This document shows, in pieces, positions 1 through 9,938 of a DNA stretch of 64,000 bases (its first letter is position 1; every line of letters begins with the position of its first letter). The stretch is taken from NCBI GenBank assembly GCA_019828595.1, contig JAHQRK010000016.1:930001-994000 (forward strand). The letters are read 5' to 3'. The notes under the pieces were generated by a model that saw only the letters and a program-made list of their open reading frames with translations, had not been told where the DNA came from and ran no database searches. Origin of the DNA: Aphanomyces cochlioides (taxonomy: Eukaryota > Oomycota > Saprolegniomycetes > Saprolegniales > Verrucalvaceae). The position numbers and the translations under genes were made by a program.

Positions 1-2061
1 GAGGAAGAATGGATGATGAGTAAAGACGCAGGTGTGATGGGCGCACAACGAGCCATGCTCCAGTTCTTGCTGCAGCCAATCTACACAATCCTTGATCAAC
101 CCATCCAAGAGCTATATTCTCACGATCTTGAGCCAGAGTGCGTTCATGCAAGACTTCTTTGTGCAACATCAGTGCAGAATTGAGCACGATGCACTTGACG
201 CCACCAACCCTAACGTCATCTTCATCGCATCTCAATTTCAAGACGACATCATACCAAAAGCTGTAGTAGTCGTCGCCGAAGTTGCTTGTGTACTGGTCAA
301 TGTCGGCTTGAGTCATCTGCTTGTCATCTTGGCATCCAGGGACAAAAACCTGCAAGCATATTTAATGGAATTATGGCATACACGACACACCACTCGAATC
401 TGAGGGTTTAATGTTGTATCCAAAGCAGTTTGAAAGGTCGCGACTTGTTCGTCGTACTCTTTTTCGCCTGGATTGGCACGAGTCATGTTGCCAGACACGA
501 CGAGGAACGCTGGTTCGAGCGCATTGACCAAACCCAGTGCCTTCTGAAGTGCACCTAGCCTCGTTTGTCTCTTGATTGAATCGTCAAACGCATTTGTGGA
601 CTCTAGTTGGGGTCCAGATAGCTACGAACCGATGTCAGGACACTTTGATTAAAGCCGTTCTTTCGAACATGCACAAATTGAAATGGTTTGCTCCATTGGT
701 TTTGTGTCCCGTGAACATATCCGATATAGCCTCGCTTAGTCGCATAGAGGCATCGTCCAAGTGCTTGTGACTGAAAGAAACGGGGATAGACCACTAGCAC
801 AGCCATGAATCACCGCATGGACACGAGGTGGACGTACGGTGGTTCTGCAACAATTGCATTCGATTCAAGACATGCATAAGTCGATTCCTTTGGTCAGCTG
901 GACCATTATGTGCGAGGACGGCAGGGACTGGATTGTGTTCTGGGGATTTGACGAAAGCTGCAATTGCTTTGGCTGCTTGGACAATCGCAATGTCTTCAGA
1001 TGTGGGCATTGGTGGTGATGTCTCCATATGACGACTGAAATCGATGCCTGTGAAGAAAGGATGGGCTACAAGGTCATGGGTATGAATGTCAGAAGTTGCT
1101 ATGGAGCTTACCTTTTATCGCAGCATACGTGGGTCTAGCGCTGGGTTCCTTCTGCAAAAGTTGAGAAATGAGGTCTTTGGCATCGTTTGGAACGAAGTCT
1201 GGACGGTCGTACGAGCCAGCTTTCACTCTGAGGAATGTCAAATATGGACTGCCGCCTTGAAACGGCGTTTCACCCGTGAAAAATTGGTAAATGATGCATC
1301 CAAGAGCCCATAAATCGCTCGTTGCATCGACGGATTGGTTCTCTATCGTCTCAGGTGACATGTACTCTGCCAAATCACGTCATCATAGCCACAATTATAG
1401 GTCTACCTGGAGTTCCGACGAAGTTGGGACCATTCAGTGATATATCCGACATGTTCTTGGCAGTACCAAAGTCGACTATGCGCAAATGCCCGTCGCATTT
1501 TGCCACGATCATGTTTTCAGGCTTCAAATCTCTACGATGAACAAAACCAAGTCAACGACATAAGCTTCTTCGATGACCACCTGTGGACAATATGTCTTGA
1601 CGCCATGTATTCTAGAGCATTGACAATATCGGCTGAGTAGAATCGCGCAAGAGCCTCCGTGCACCCAATTTGCTTTCCATCAAGGACGAGATGGTCCCAC
1701 AATTCACCGCCTGCAACGTATTCCATGAGGAAATAGAGATTCGTCGCATCTTGGAAGGTATGGTACAGTCGCACGATATTGGGATGACGAAGCATGTTTA
1801 GTACCATTTTTTCCATGTTGACTTCGTTGAAGATATTGGGATGTCGAATCTTCATGCGCATGATGCGCGCTTTCTCAATGACCTTGACAGCAAACACTTC
1901 TTGGGTCGTTTTGTGCGTCGCCAAGAACACTTTCGAGAAATTACCTTGACCGAGCTCTCGACCGAGCGTAAACTCTGATGCACTTGGCTTCTTTGAGCTT
2001 TCTTTCACTACGCTTTTGCTCACTCCATCGATTTCCACTTCGCGCGCATACCTGAAGTCAT
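1..2061 (-). CDS. PDK1-like AGC kinase fused to a CPPED1-like metallophosphoesterase domain (partial, C-terminus off the left edge)
   Basis: Ten coding exons can be joined in frame through nine introns of 40-49 nt (2008-2051, 1532-1580, 1367-1406, 1066-1111, 794-837, 603-643, 350-390, 210-254, 81-123), giving 556 codons in the window. Residues ~14-285 are an AGC kinase of the PDK1 type: glycine loop GQGNFSKV, lysine in AVKVIEK, HRDLKPEN at ~146, DFGTAK, then FVGTPEYMSPE and SDLWALGCIIYQ, ending in AHPFF. PDK1 phosphorylates the activation loop of AKT-class kinases. Residues ~380 onward match CPPED1 in order: PFQFVHV, LVVSGN, a block where GNHD should be, FGDDYYSFW, GGVKCIVLNSAL and HHPFF. Expected metal ligands are changed (GD to GN; GNHD to GCQD), so it may be catalytically dead. 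The start is ATG 2061, chosen because MTS plus intron 2008-2051 leads straight into the kinase; a TATCCGGATA palindrome lies ~50-65 bp upstream. The last two domains could belong to a separate gene only if a stop has been missed. Confidence 0.8.
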
Positions 2062-2586
2062 GTCGAACAATTATCCAAAATGGAAAGATGCTCCAACTCA
2101 GCCATATCCGGATAATATCCGGATATCTGGCATGTTTAGTTAGAAAACTATTTTGAATTGTCTCGTCAAAATATTCCTCGTCAATCAGGCTCAAGAGGGA
2201 ACCGAGCCTTTCAACGAGATTTGATTCTCTGCCCGAGGTGGCAGCCTGCAGGCAGTAACCTCGTCTCTACCCAAATGAGAGCTCATACTAGAGAAAGGAG
2301 TGTCTTAGAGGATTCTCAAACGTGAGCCCCCAACCGACGAATCGCCCGAGCAGATATACCCCTTCCTGTTGTGCGTCCTAACTGAGGTTGCTCCGAAAAG
2401 CTTACATTAAACAAATTGTTATGCTCCTTTTCAGTGAGAAGGTCGAGGGGTTAGGATCACGCACCCTAGCTGGCGCCTTCTCGATGTCTAGTCACGACGA
2501 ATCATGTCTAAGGCTGCATTCAAACGTAATGGATTGGAGCAATTTGTTATGCTTGCTTATGCTTGCATGAAATGAAGATGTAGCGG
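2062..2586. promoter_or_regulatory. Upstream region of the PDK1-like gene with a doubled TATCCGGATA palindrome
   Basis: The stretch has no convincing gene. At about 2105-2130 it carries two overlapping or adjacent copies of a palindrome (ccggataatatccggat), 45-70 bp upstream of the ATG at 2061. The same palindrome precedes other genes in this window (near 6780, 6830, 23520-23590, 34095 and 58305), suggesting a shared promoter element. Nothing else is recognisable between 2200 and 2586. Confidence 0.4.
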
Positions 2587-3245
2587 CTATGCTGCCTTCT
2601 CAAGCACGTACAATTGTCGAAACACTTTGCCAACTTGGAGGAGCCATTCTTCGGAAGCAACCATAGCCAAGCCTGATGCACTTGCATAAGCTGCCATTTC
2701 AGACGGGCTTGGTAAATACACATGGAGAAAATGGCCCTGGAAGAGCTCGTACGAAATGCTCTCACTAAACGATAACACAACTTTTCCACGATCGCCAGGA
2801 TTCGACACGTCAATTACCAAATGACCACCAAGTGCCAGCCATCTTGAGCATCTCTGGAACACGCGAAGTTGCTCCTCCTTGGAAAATTCCATAAAAGTTG
2901 AAAACAGAATGACGATGCAGTCGACACCACCGTCTAGATTCGCAAGCACTGACTCATCTAGCACAGATCCATGCACGACGGTCACTTGAGGAAGAGCTGA
3001 ATACTTGTCCACGAGGTAGGCGCTATATGTATCGCTCACTTCTATCGCCATGAGTGCACTTGGGGGCGCGTCACTTTTCAAAAAGTAGTCGAGGCATCTT
3101 CCACTTCCAGGTCCAACTTCAAGAGAGATCCGACATACTTGGACGCAAGCTCCAGGTCACTGGTTCCATATGAGGACTCGCTGGATTGAAGAACAGCAAG
3201 CGTCTCCTTGAGCTCGTAAATGGGAAAGTTGTCGGCGTTTGACAT
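2587..3245 (-). pseudogene. SAM-dependent methyltransferase copy 1, frameshifted
   Basis: Reading leftward, an N-terminal frame (start ATG 3245, MSNADNFPIYELKETL) runs to about 3110 and then leaves frame inside the SAM-binding motif. The other frame carries the rest: LEVGPGSGRCLDYFLKSD, an acidic-loop segment, FSTFMEFSKEEQ, VIDVSNPGDRGKVV and a C-terminus ending LEKAA. A related copy at 7655-8303 has GSPSSVLEVGPGTGR at the break, so this copy has lost about 10 nt in a CT-rich run. It is a class I Rossmann methyltransferase; the substrate is unknown. No intron can rescue the join. It could be a sequencing error, but both other copies are also damaged, so decay is more likely. Confidence 0.65.
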
Positions 3246-4122
3246 CCCTTCCAATATCGTCTGACGACGAAAGATTTGATGAGCCAACGTGTCTTAAATT
3301 GAGCTCAAATTCTTTAAAAGTCAAAAGTTATACGTATAGGTAGGTAGGTATACGTATACAGCTGTAGTTTAGGGCGGGTCCCGATGCCACCAAAAATGGC
3401 ATAAAAATGCCAAAAAATGCCATAATTCGAAATATGCCATAATTTTCAATTTTGACTTCTCAAATAATTTTGTGTCACAATTTTCTGGAGTTTTGGCCAA
3501 ATTATGCCATAAAATAAATGGACCAAATAGGTCTATTTTTTTATGACATATTTTCGTCATGAACGCACTGATCGAGTCAAGCTTGAGATTCAGCTTGTCA
3601 TCTCTACAAAAATACACGCACACACTATATATTATCACTCTGTTGCATGTTTTAACACTTTGAGAAGCGACAGTGATCGAGCCTTGCTCATCTCTGGCTC
3701 ATTTCAAAGTTTCCGGTAGGAAGTGACTGACACAGCAGTATGACAACAATCGTAATGTTGAAGGCCACAAGTTGTGGCATCCAGACAAATAACAAATTCT
3801 CCAACTATTCCATTTTAAATTGTGAATTTGGAACTTTGGAAAATTTTTGCAAAATGTCATTTCAGTTTTATGGAATAAAAAAATTGATGGGCATCCAGAC
3901 CAGCCCTTAAAAATATATAAAGAGCACATTTGAAAAGTTCTTAAATGTTCTAGAAATCATTGCTTGTATTCTTAAAATCGTTTTTTATTCTCCGTTATTT
4001 GTTCAATTTAAAAACAATATTCAAATTATACCTAGAAATTGTATGTAATTAAAATATTATATTTAAAATATGTTTAGAATCGTCATATCATATCATTTCA
4101 ACGGCGAGTTTTCACAAGACCA
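3246..4122. other. AT-rich intergenic region with simple repeats
   Basis: No gene is supported. About 3330-3360 is a GTATAC/GGTA simple repeat. About 3380-3440 holds several direct and inverted copies of atgcca/tggcat in AT-rich sequence. The rest up to the PHD gene start at 4123 is AT-rich; the ORFs here are short and of low complexity. Confidence 0.5.
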
Positions 4123-5604
4123 ATGCAAGTTGCATGCCCATGGTGCTGGAAGGAGTTTCCTCAAGCTGGTGACTCTCTCGCCGTGCATCTATCAACGTGC
4201 TCGCCTAGAGGAGACCCCGATGGAACGCCTGATTACAAGAGCTGCTCGATATGCTTGAAGTTGTTTGGACTGAACACGCCTGCCAACGAAATCCTTTTCC
4301 ACAAGGAAGAGTGCGAACGCATCAATGGAGCACCTCCCAAACGTCCAGGACCACAAAAACGCCGGCGTGGAAGTGATACTGACAAGCATTCGTCATATGT
4401 GCGAGTGACAGCGCCGTCTGTGATGCCTCAGGAACCATTACCTCAAGCTCCAGAAACAACCTCCACGGAATGTTTCTTGTGTGGAATGGCAGGGCGGCAG
4501 TTGCTCGTTTGCACTGGTACATGCTCGCGAGCCTTCCATGTTGGGTGTGTAGGTGAGCCTGCTACTTTGATCCAACGCCAGGCATTATCAGCTCGCAAGC
4601 AATGGAAGTGTGCTGAATGCAGCCGTTCAATTCACGCGTGCTTCATGTGCGGTTTTCTCGGCGACGATGGCGTTGATCTCTTTCCTTGTGCGTACAATGG
4701 GTGTGGGTTGTACTGCCATGACCGCTGTGCCAAAGTGGACAACATGGCAACCTTTATTTGCCCTCGACACACGTGCAACCGCTGTAACCAGCCTATAGTA
4801 GCCACAGCCGAAACCATCTTCTGCTACAGATGTACAAAGTCGTGCCACAAAAACTGCAACGCGGCGGCAGGCTCTAAGCTATTTGCGAACCCAGTAGGGC
4901 ACTTCGGCGACTGCGGCGGCCATCAAGGCGAGACTCCACCATCCCATCTGAAGTCCAAATTGGCCGTCGGGGATATTGTGCTCGTGCTTGAGTTTAACAA
5001 CAAGGTCTTGAGCGTCCGTGCCAGGAGTTTCAATGGCAACCAGGTACAAGCCAACATCCATTTTGCATTTGTGACGGTCCTTGTAGTGGGGACGTATAAC
5101 TAAGGTGGAATCCATCGCTGACTGGGGCCCTCAGCTCCTTGATGTCGAGCTCTTTGCGTGCGGTAATATCATTTCCCTGGGAAGCAATTACGTCCTGCAT
5201 GTCCGGAGCAATTACTCACCTACAGTAAGTGACTTGGCTCCACCACTTCCTTGGCCTTATGACGCTCCGTAGATGGAATGCTTGAAAGAATGCATGATAA
5301 GCCATTTCCATGCTGAATTGAGTGTGCGAGATCCAACGGGCACAGGCTTGACCATGACTCATGTAAGAATCGGATTCAAGTGTGCCATTGACTCATCACT
5401 GCGATGCAGAGAACGGATGCCGCGATGGACACGTGCTTGGCATTTCAAAACTGGGGTCGTCAGCTCAAGATGACGTCGTCGCAAATGATTGACATCACGC
5501 ACCATGGCTTTCTGACGTGGACGAAGGAGCGCGCACCATTTGACTTCCTCGATACGCGGCGACGTGCCAATAGTTTCAAGAGTAAATCCAAAGCATCGAG
5601 TTAG
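4123..5604 (+). CDS. PHD-finger / multi-zinc-finger nuclear protein
   Basis: Four exons (4123-5043, 5105-5224, 5273-5362, 5410-5604) joined by introns of 61, 48 and 47 nt give 441 residues. The N-terminus has two C2HC-like fingers (CPWCWKEF...HLSTC, then CSICLKLF...HKEEC) and a basic stretch KRPGPQKRRR that looks like a nuclear localisation signal. Residues ~115-260 form tandem cysteine/histidine-rich modules of the PHD type (CFLCGMAGRQLLVC...AFHVGC, then CFMCGFLG...CHDRC, then CNRCNQP...CHKNC), resembling the paired PHD fingers of NSD-type and other chromatin readers. The C-terminal third has no recognised domain. A role in reading histone tails is inferred from the fold. No SET or other catalytic domain is seen. 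The stop overlaps the stop of the convergent SEC14-type gene. Confidence 0.75.
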
Positions 5605-6734
5605 TTTATCGTCGATGATGAAGCTGCTACTTCTGCTGCTGCCGCAGATGCGGCAGGTTCAGCTGATGGAAGTGGAGTATGCTTGGCCACGAATGCATGG
5701 AGTTTAGCCTCGTCGTCACAGAGCATTGTCGTGCCATTGACTTCGACAGGGCCACCCATACAGGATGGCAAAAACTTGGAGCCGCCCATCCATGCTTTTA
5801 GTTTGGGACCGTATTCCTTGGATGTAGGGCAGAAACGAATCTTTTGTCGCGTCACTTCGCTCACAAAGCGTTGGATGACACTCCAGAGCGTACTAAACCA
5901 ATTTGGCGTGTTGATTAAATAGACGACACCGCAGCGTTCAGGATAATGCTGGCCTACAAATGATCTTTCAGGCAAAACATAGAAGAGGAGCTCTACCGAT
6001 CGTGCGCAAAGTCCAAGTAACGAAAGTACGCAGTTCCTGGTTGCTGCAGTCGGAGAGGACCATGCCTTCGAAATCAATGACTTTGATCATTTGACCAGCA
6101 TTCGAGTCCTCTTCGTCGTACGGCTTCGTGTCCAAGATACTCCATTGGTACTCGGTAATGTACAAGTAGTGCGTCATGACGTCTTGGAACGACACATTGT
6201 GGTGGTCTTTTAGTTCCGTCAATGCTTGCTTCAATCCGCCCACGTGCTCATACACCACGAGGCGATTGTCGCGGGGAGTACGTCCGCAAAAGAAGTGTGG
6301 CCAATGTTCCTTGATCAAGTGAAAATGTGGTTGAGGGACGTCCAAGATGCTATCCATGCCGTGGGAAGTTCGCCAAGCCATCGTATCCGCCCATCGAGAT
6401 TTCGCATTCTTCGTGCAGCCGTAGACATACCGAGGGGGGATAAAATCCACAGAGGATGCTACATCTGCATGGGAGCATCCCCCACTTCCATTCCACTCGG
6501 AGGCGTGTACGCCTTTCTTGGCTTCCACATCAACTTCGACGTGCATGTCAATGTTGTCGACATTGACTAGTGTGGGTAGTAAACCAATGAAACTTGAGTC
6601 TTTCCGGTCGTACCTTCAAAGTCAATCTTCTCGATTTCACTTGCAGTGGGTTCTCCCTCCGCACTCGGCTGTGCAGGAGACGCAGCGGCCGCGGCGTCTG
6701 TCGCGGGAGATTTGGCGAAGAACTTGGAGAACAT
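5601..6734 (-). CDS. SEC14-like CRAL-TRIO lipid-transfer protein
   Basis: Three exons (6734-6614, 6566-6030, 5992-5601) with introns of 47 and 37 nt give 349 residues. The N-terminus starts MFSKFFAKSP and is rich in Ala and Pro. The CRAL-TRIO lipid-binding domain is clear: DNRLVVYEHVGG, KVIDFEGMVLSDCS, HYPERCGVVYLINTPNWF and the C-terminal MGGPVEVNG. Such proteins bind phosphatidylinositol or other hydrophobic ligands and act at the cytosolic face of membranes. An Ala/Ser-rich tail follows the domain. An upstream ATG at 6860 is in frame, but the extra codons run through palindromic promoter-like sequence, so 6734 is preferred. The TAA stop shares bases with the TAG of the convergent PHD gene. 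Confidence 0.85.
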
Positions 6735-7654
6735 GGCGACGTTTTCTTCTTTGGACTTTGGGTTCGCGCTGTTCGATTGTCCGGATAATTGTCGTCCAAT
6801 CCGATGTGATTGGTGGATTGTCATCGAATCATCCGGATACGTGACAAGAGTAACAATCAACTACACTGCCTCTACAAAGAACGGGAGCGACGAGATGGAC
6901 GCAGTCACGTCTCGAGTCCATTGAGCGCGACGAGGTGACACGAGTGACTCACTGCATTTGCACATGGATGGGGTGTCGCTCATTTTCTTTGAAATTTGCT
7001 CGCAAGAAGCCAGCGACAGCGTTGTCTCTCTCATCACACATGAAAAGTTGAAGCTCATTGACGCCAATGATTTGATGACCAGTCAAGGTGATCGAATACT
7101 CGAGACGCCCCCTGATACAGAAGAAGATGAGTCTTGCTCACGGTCGTGTACAAAGACTACGTTGCCGCATTGAGCCATGACCTTCGTGGAATGGTAGAGT
7201 GCTGAGCCATCCATCAACCTCTGCCTCGGGTTTAAATCGCACTGTGTTGAGAGACCCCACGACAGCCATTCCATTTAAACCCCTCCAGGGTGTTTTGGAG
7301 TGATGCGTTGCGGCGTTGCTCGAGCTTTATAAATCGTCTATGAGTGCCATCGAACCTTGTGGCATTTGTATCTCCCGTAGACCAACAGTCAAGCAGAAGG
7401 ACAACACACCGATTCAAAGCATCTAAAATGTTCTCGAGGTGGAGTACACCGTCATGGAGGTGGAGGGACGTTCCTCTTCTGATGTTAGAGGCTTGATATG
7501 TTGAGTAACATCGTCATGGGTCTGAGTCGCGTGTGGCATACTCGCTGCCGTCATCCATGTAGAGCACGATGCCGCTCCTCGGTTGACAGGACATCTCTCA
7601 CAAGACAGACCAATCGAGCTAGTAGAATGAACGATGTATTCATTGCTTTCCAGC
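6735..7654. other. Intergenic region with two palindromic motifs and no supported gene
   Basis: Two TCCGGATA motifs (about 6779-6788 and 6829-6838) lie 45 and 95 bp upstream of the SEC14 gene start (minus strand) and are candidate promoter elements. Several ORFs of 60-75 codons exist on both strands between 6860 and 7420, but none has a recognisable domain or a splice partner. The right end adjoins the methyltransferase pseudogene. Confidence 0.4.
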
Positions 7655-8303
7655 TTAATCCTTCTTCTGAAAGACGTACGAAGTGCGCATGACATTCGCG
7701 TGCTCGAGGAGCCTTTCTTCCGAAGCCACGACTTGATGCCCCGACGCCGACGCATACTCTGCCATTTCCAATGGACTTGGCAAGTAAACCTCGTGGTAAT
7801 GACCCTTGAAGAGCTCATACTTGATGTACTCGCTGTACGACACGACAACCTTGCCTCGATTGTCAGGGTTCGACACGTCAATGACCAACTTGCCGCCGGG
7901 TCTCAACCATTTCGAGCACTGTTGAAAGATACAAAGTTGCTCCTCCTTTGAGAACTCCAAGAACGTCGACCACATGATGATCGCACAGTCAAACTTGCCA
8001 TTCGAGCTGTCGTCCAAACAATCCTCGAGCACGGAGCCATGGACGATGGTTACTTGATGGACCGCCGCGTACTTGTGCACCAAATGATTGAATTGCCGTG
8101 AGAGTCGACGGTGGAGACTCCAGCTTTAAAAAGTAGTCGATGCATCGTCCAGTTCCAGGTCCGACTTCAAGCACGGACGACGGAGACCCGATGTGCACGG
8201 AGGCCACTTGAAGATCCTTCGTCCCATGCGTGGACTCGGCGGCGTGGAGCACGACAAACATTTCCTCAAGCTCATAGACGGGCGTATTGTCTTGGTTGGG
8301 CAT
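7655..8303 (-). pseudogene. SAM-dependent methyltransferase copy 2, frameshifted
   Basis: Start ATG 8303 (MPNQDNTPVYELEE). The first half contains an intact SAM motif, VLEVGPGTGRCIDYFLK, and runs through PSTLTAI. About 30 nt present in copy 1 are then missing, and the frame is lost near 8090. The second half continues in another frame with VHKYAAVHQVTIVHGS, STFLEFSKEEQ, GGKLVIDVSNPDNRGKVV and a C-terminus ending VFQKKD. It aligns end to end with the copy at 2587-3245, so the two are duplicates about 5 kb apart in the same orientation. Both have separate lesions, which suggests independent loss of function. A two-part expressed protein is possible but unlikely because the break is inside the fold. 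Confidence 0.65.
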
Positions 8304-8514
8304 GGCAAATTGTCAACTGTCCACAGCCAGACAAACTTGAGCACTCGACCATGGTCGACGATTTTGACCACACCAGATGAAATCGGCCATGGCCGAAACT
8401 GACATCGGCGAGCATTGAAAGCCCTCAGAGAAATCATTTTGGCGTTCGCCTTGATGGAAATCAGCTTTCGGGCCATCAAAGAACTGCATCTTGCTTGTCT
8501 AACATCGTAAAGTT

Positions 8515-8663
8515 TGTCAAGGTCATTGACGTGTCGAACCCTGGCAATCGTCGCAAGGTCTCTGGTGTTTGAGAGAGTACGGCACCTACTAGCACATCGC
8601 CTTGCGAATGTTGTTCGTACTTCGTATGTGTTTGAGAAGAAGGATGAAGCTGCAAAGCTTTGA
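8515..8663 (+). pseudogene. Methyltransferase copy 3, C-terminal fragment
   Basis: On the plus strand the sequence reads IDVSNPGNRRKV, then out-of-frame or lost sequence, then ANVVRTSYVFEKKDEAAKL and a stop. These are the two conserved blocks of the C-terminal half of copies 1 and 2, in opposite orientation and with most of the region between them deleted. This is a third, strongly decayed member of the local cluster. Confidence 0.55.
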
Positions 8664-8785
8664 ATAAATTGATGGCCCCGTCATATCGAGGGATTTAAAA
8701 GCTACTGGCCGGTCCCAGCTTGTCATCGTCGCGAGGCAGGGAATGGCTGCTTTGGATGATGGAGGATTTCATTCACAGGACGATT

Positions 8786-9112
8786 TCATTCGTTACTGGA
8801 TGAATCGGAGCTCGAATCGGTATTCTGATCGTCGTCGTCTTCGTCCACAGCGGTGGTTTGACTCGCTGGAGTCTGTTCATCTGTTTGTTGCTTCATGGGA
8901 GCCTTGGGTTGAATTCCAACGTCGCTTTTGATACCTCGCCGTTGGAGTTCAGCTTGGTACTTCTGAAGCTGCTCCTTGGCTCTTTGGATCTCGCAGTCAG
9001 TCTCTCTTATGGATATAAGTAAGCCAAGATTCGTCTTCATGAGCTGCGAATTGACGCTCCTTGCATTGTGGAGCACCTTCACAAGCGATCCTTCATCCAT
9101 TCGCCCTTGCAT
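8786..9112 (-). CDS. Small coiled-coil protein with acidic C-terminus
   Basis: A 108-codon open frame starts at ATG 9112 (MQGRMDEGSL). The first ~70 residues are predicted helical with heptad-like spacing (SIRETDCEIQRAKEQLQKYQ). The C-terminus is DEDDDDQNTDSSSDSSSNE, a very acidic Ser/Asp tail. No family is recognised. The frame stays open a little upstream of the ATG (to 9139) without another ATG, so an upstream exon is possible. The composition and coiled coil argue for a real gene, possibly a small complex subunit, but this is inference. Confidence 0.45.
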   Translation of the reverse strand: MQGRMDEGSLVKVLHNARSVNSQLMKTNLGLLISIRETDCEIQRAKEQLQKYQAELQRRGIKSDVGIQPKAPMKQQTDEQTPASQTTAVDEDDDDQNTDSSSDSSSNE

Positions 9113-9938
9113 CTCGGAAAATTTCGAGCAAATTTGCAACTTTTGATATTATTTCCTCTCACAATTTATACACCATATAAAATATATCAGTTTGACATAT
9201 CTGTATTAAATATCAAAGTATACTAACTGTAATAGTATTGTTCCTACACTTTGAGAATCCATTCAACGAGTCGCATGCCGACAGTTTGGACTTAAATCGT
9301 CGATCAACTGCATAGAACAGACAGTTCTATCCTCGCGACAACCTACCATGACGGTACAACACCTGAAACCTACATCAGTTTGCTTCCTCATTGACTCTTT
9401 GCAAAATCCTTTCCCGCCCCCTTTGAAACCCTATCCACCAGTGTTGTACAGTGTAATGGAGACCAATGCATTGGCCCAATTCTTCTGGGTCGGTATCAAC
9501 TCCACAGAAGCACAAGCTCATACAACGTTAGATATTCGCTTGCTTGTTCATCGTGGAGTGTTTTCTAAATGTGTTTTTGACAAGTCGAGTTCGAGCACAC
9601 AACACTTGACAACTCTAAAATCTACAAAATATAAAATGATAGAGGTATTAATTTTGAAAAGGCTCTCGTTAAACCAAACATTACAACCTTGCCAGTGGCA
9701 TCTCCAGTTACACACGACATTAGACTTGGGTTTTGTATAGGAAATACTTGGCAGAAGGGTTAGGACTGTAAAGACTGGCGCATGTATCGAAAAATATTTT
9801 GAATTTTTTCAATTAATCTTGAAATTTGTATGAAAAATGGTATTTTTTCGACGAAATGCACTTACTGTATGCAAAAACTCTACGGGAATATCGCGTGGAC
9901 TTTGGGTACTTGAGCATTTCGCAAGATTGGCCGATCGG
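9113..9938. other. AT-rich intergenic region
   Basis: The stretch between the small coiled-coil gene and the GH5 gene is AT-rich. A 130-codon open frame at 9348-9740 (+) has no domain, no signal peptide and compositional drift, so it is not called. No RNA gene or repeat was recognised. Confidence 0.4.

Noticed and set aside
3369..3929. Two minus-strand ORFs of 76-89 codons in the AT-rich spacer
   Set aside because: Low complexity, many aromatic residues produced by AT-rich repeats, no recognisable motif.
9348..9740. 130-codon plus-strand ORF between the small coiled-coil gene and the GH5 gene
   Set aside because: No domain, mixed composition with AT-rich drift at the end and no splice partner; probably chance.
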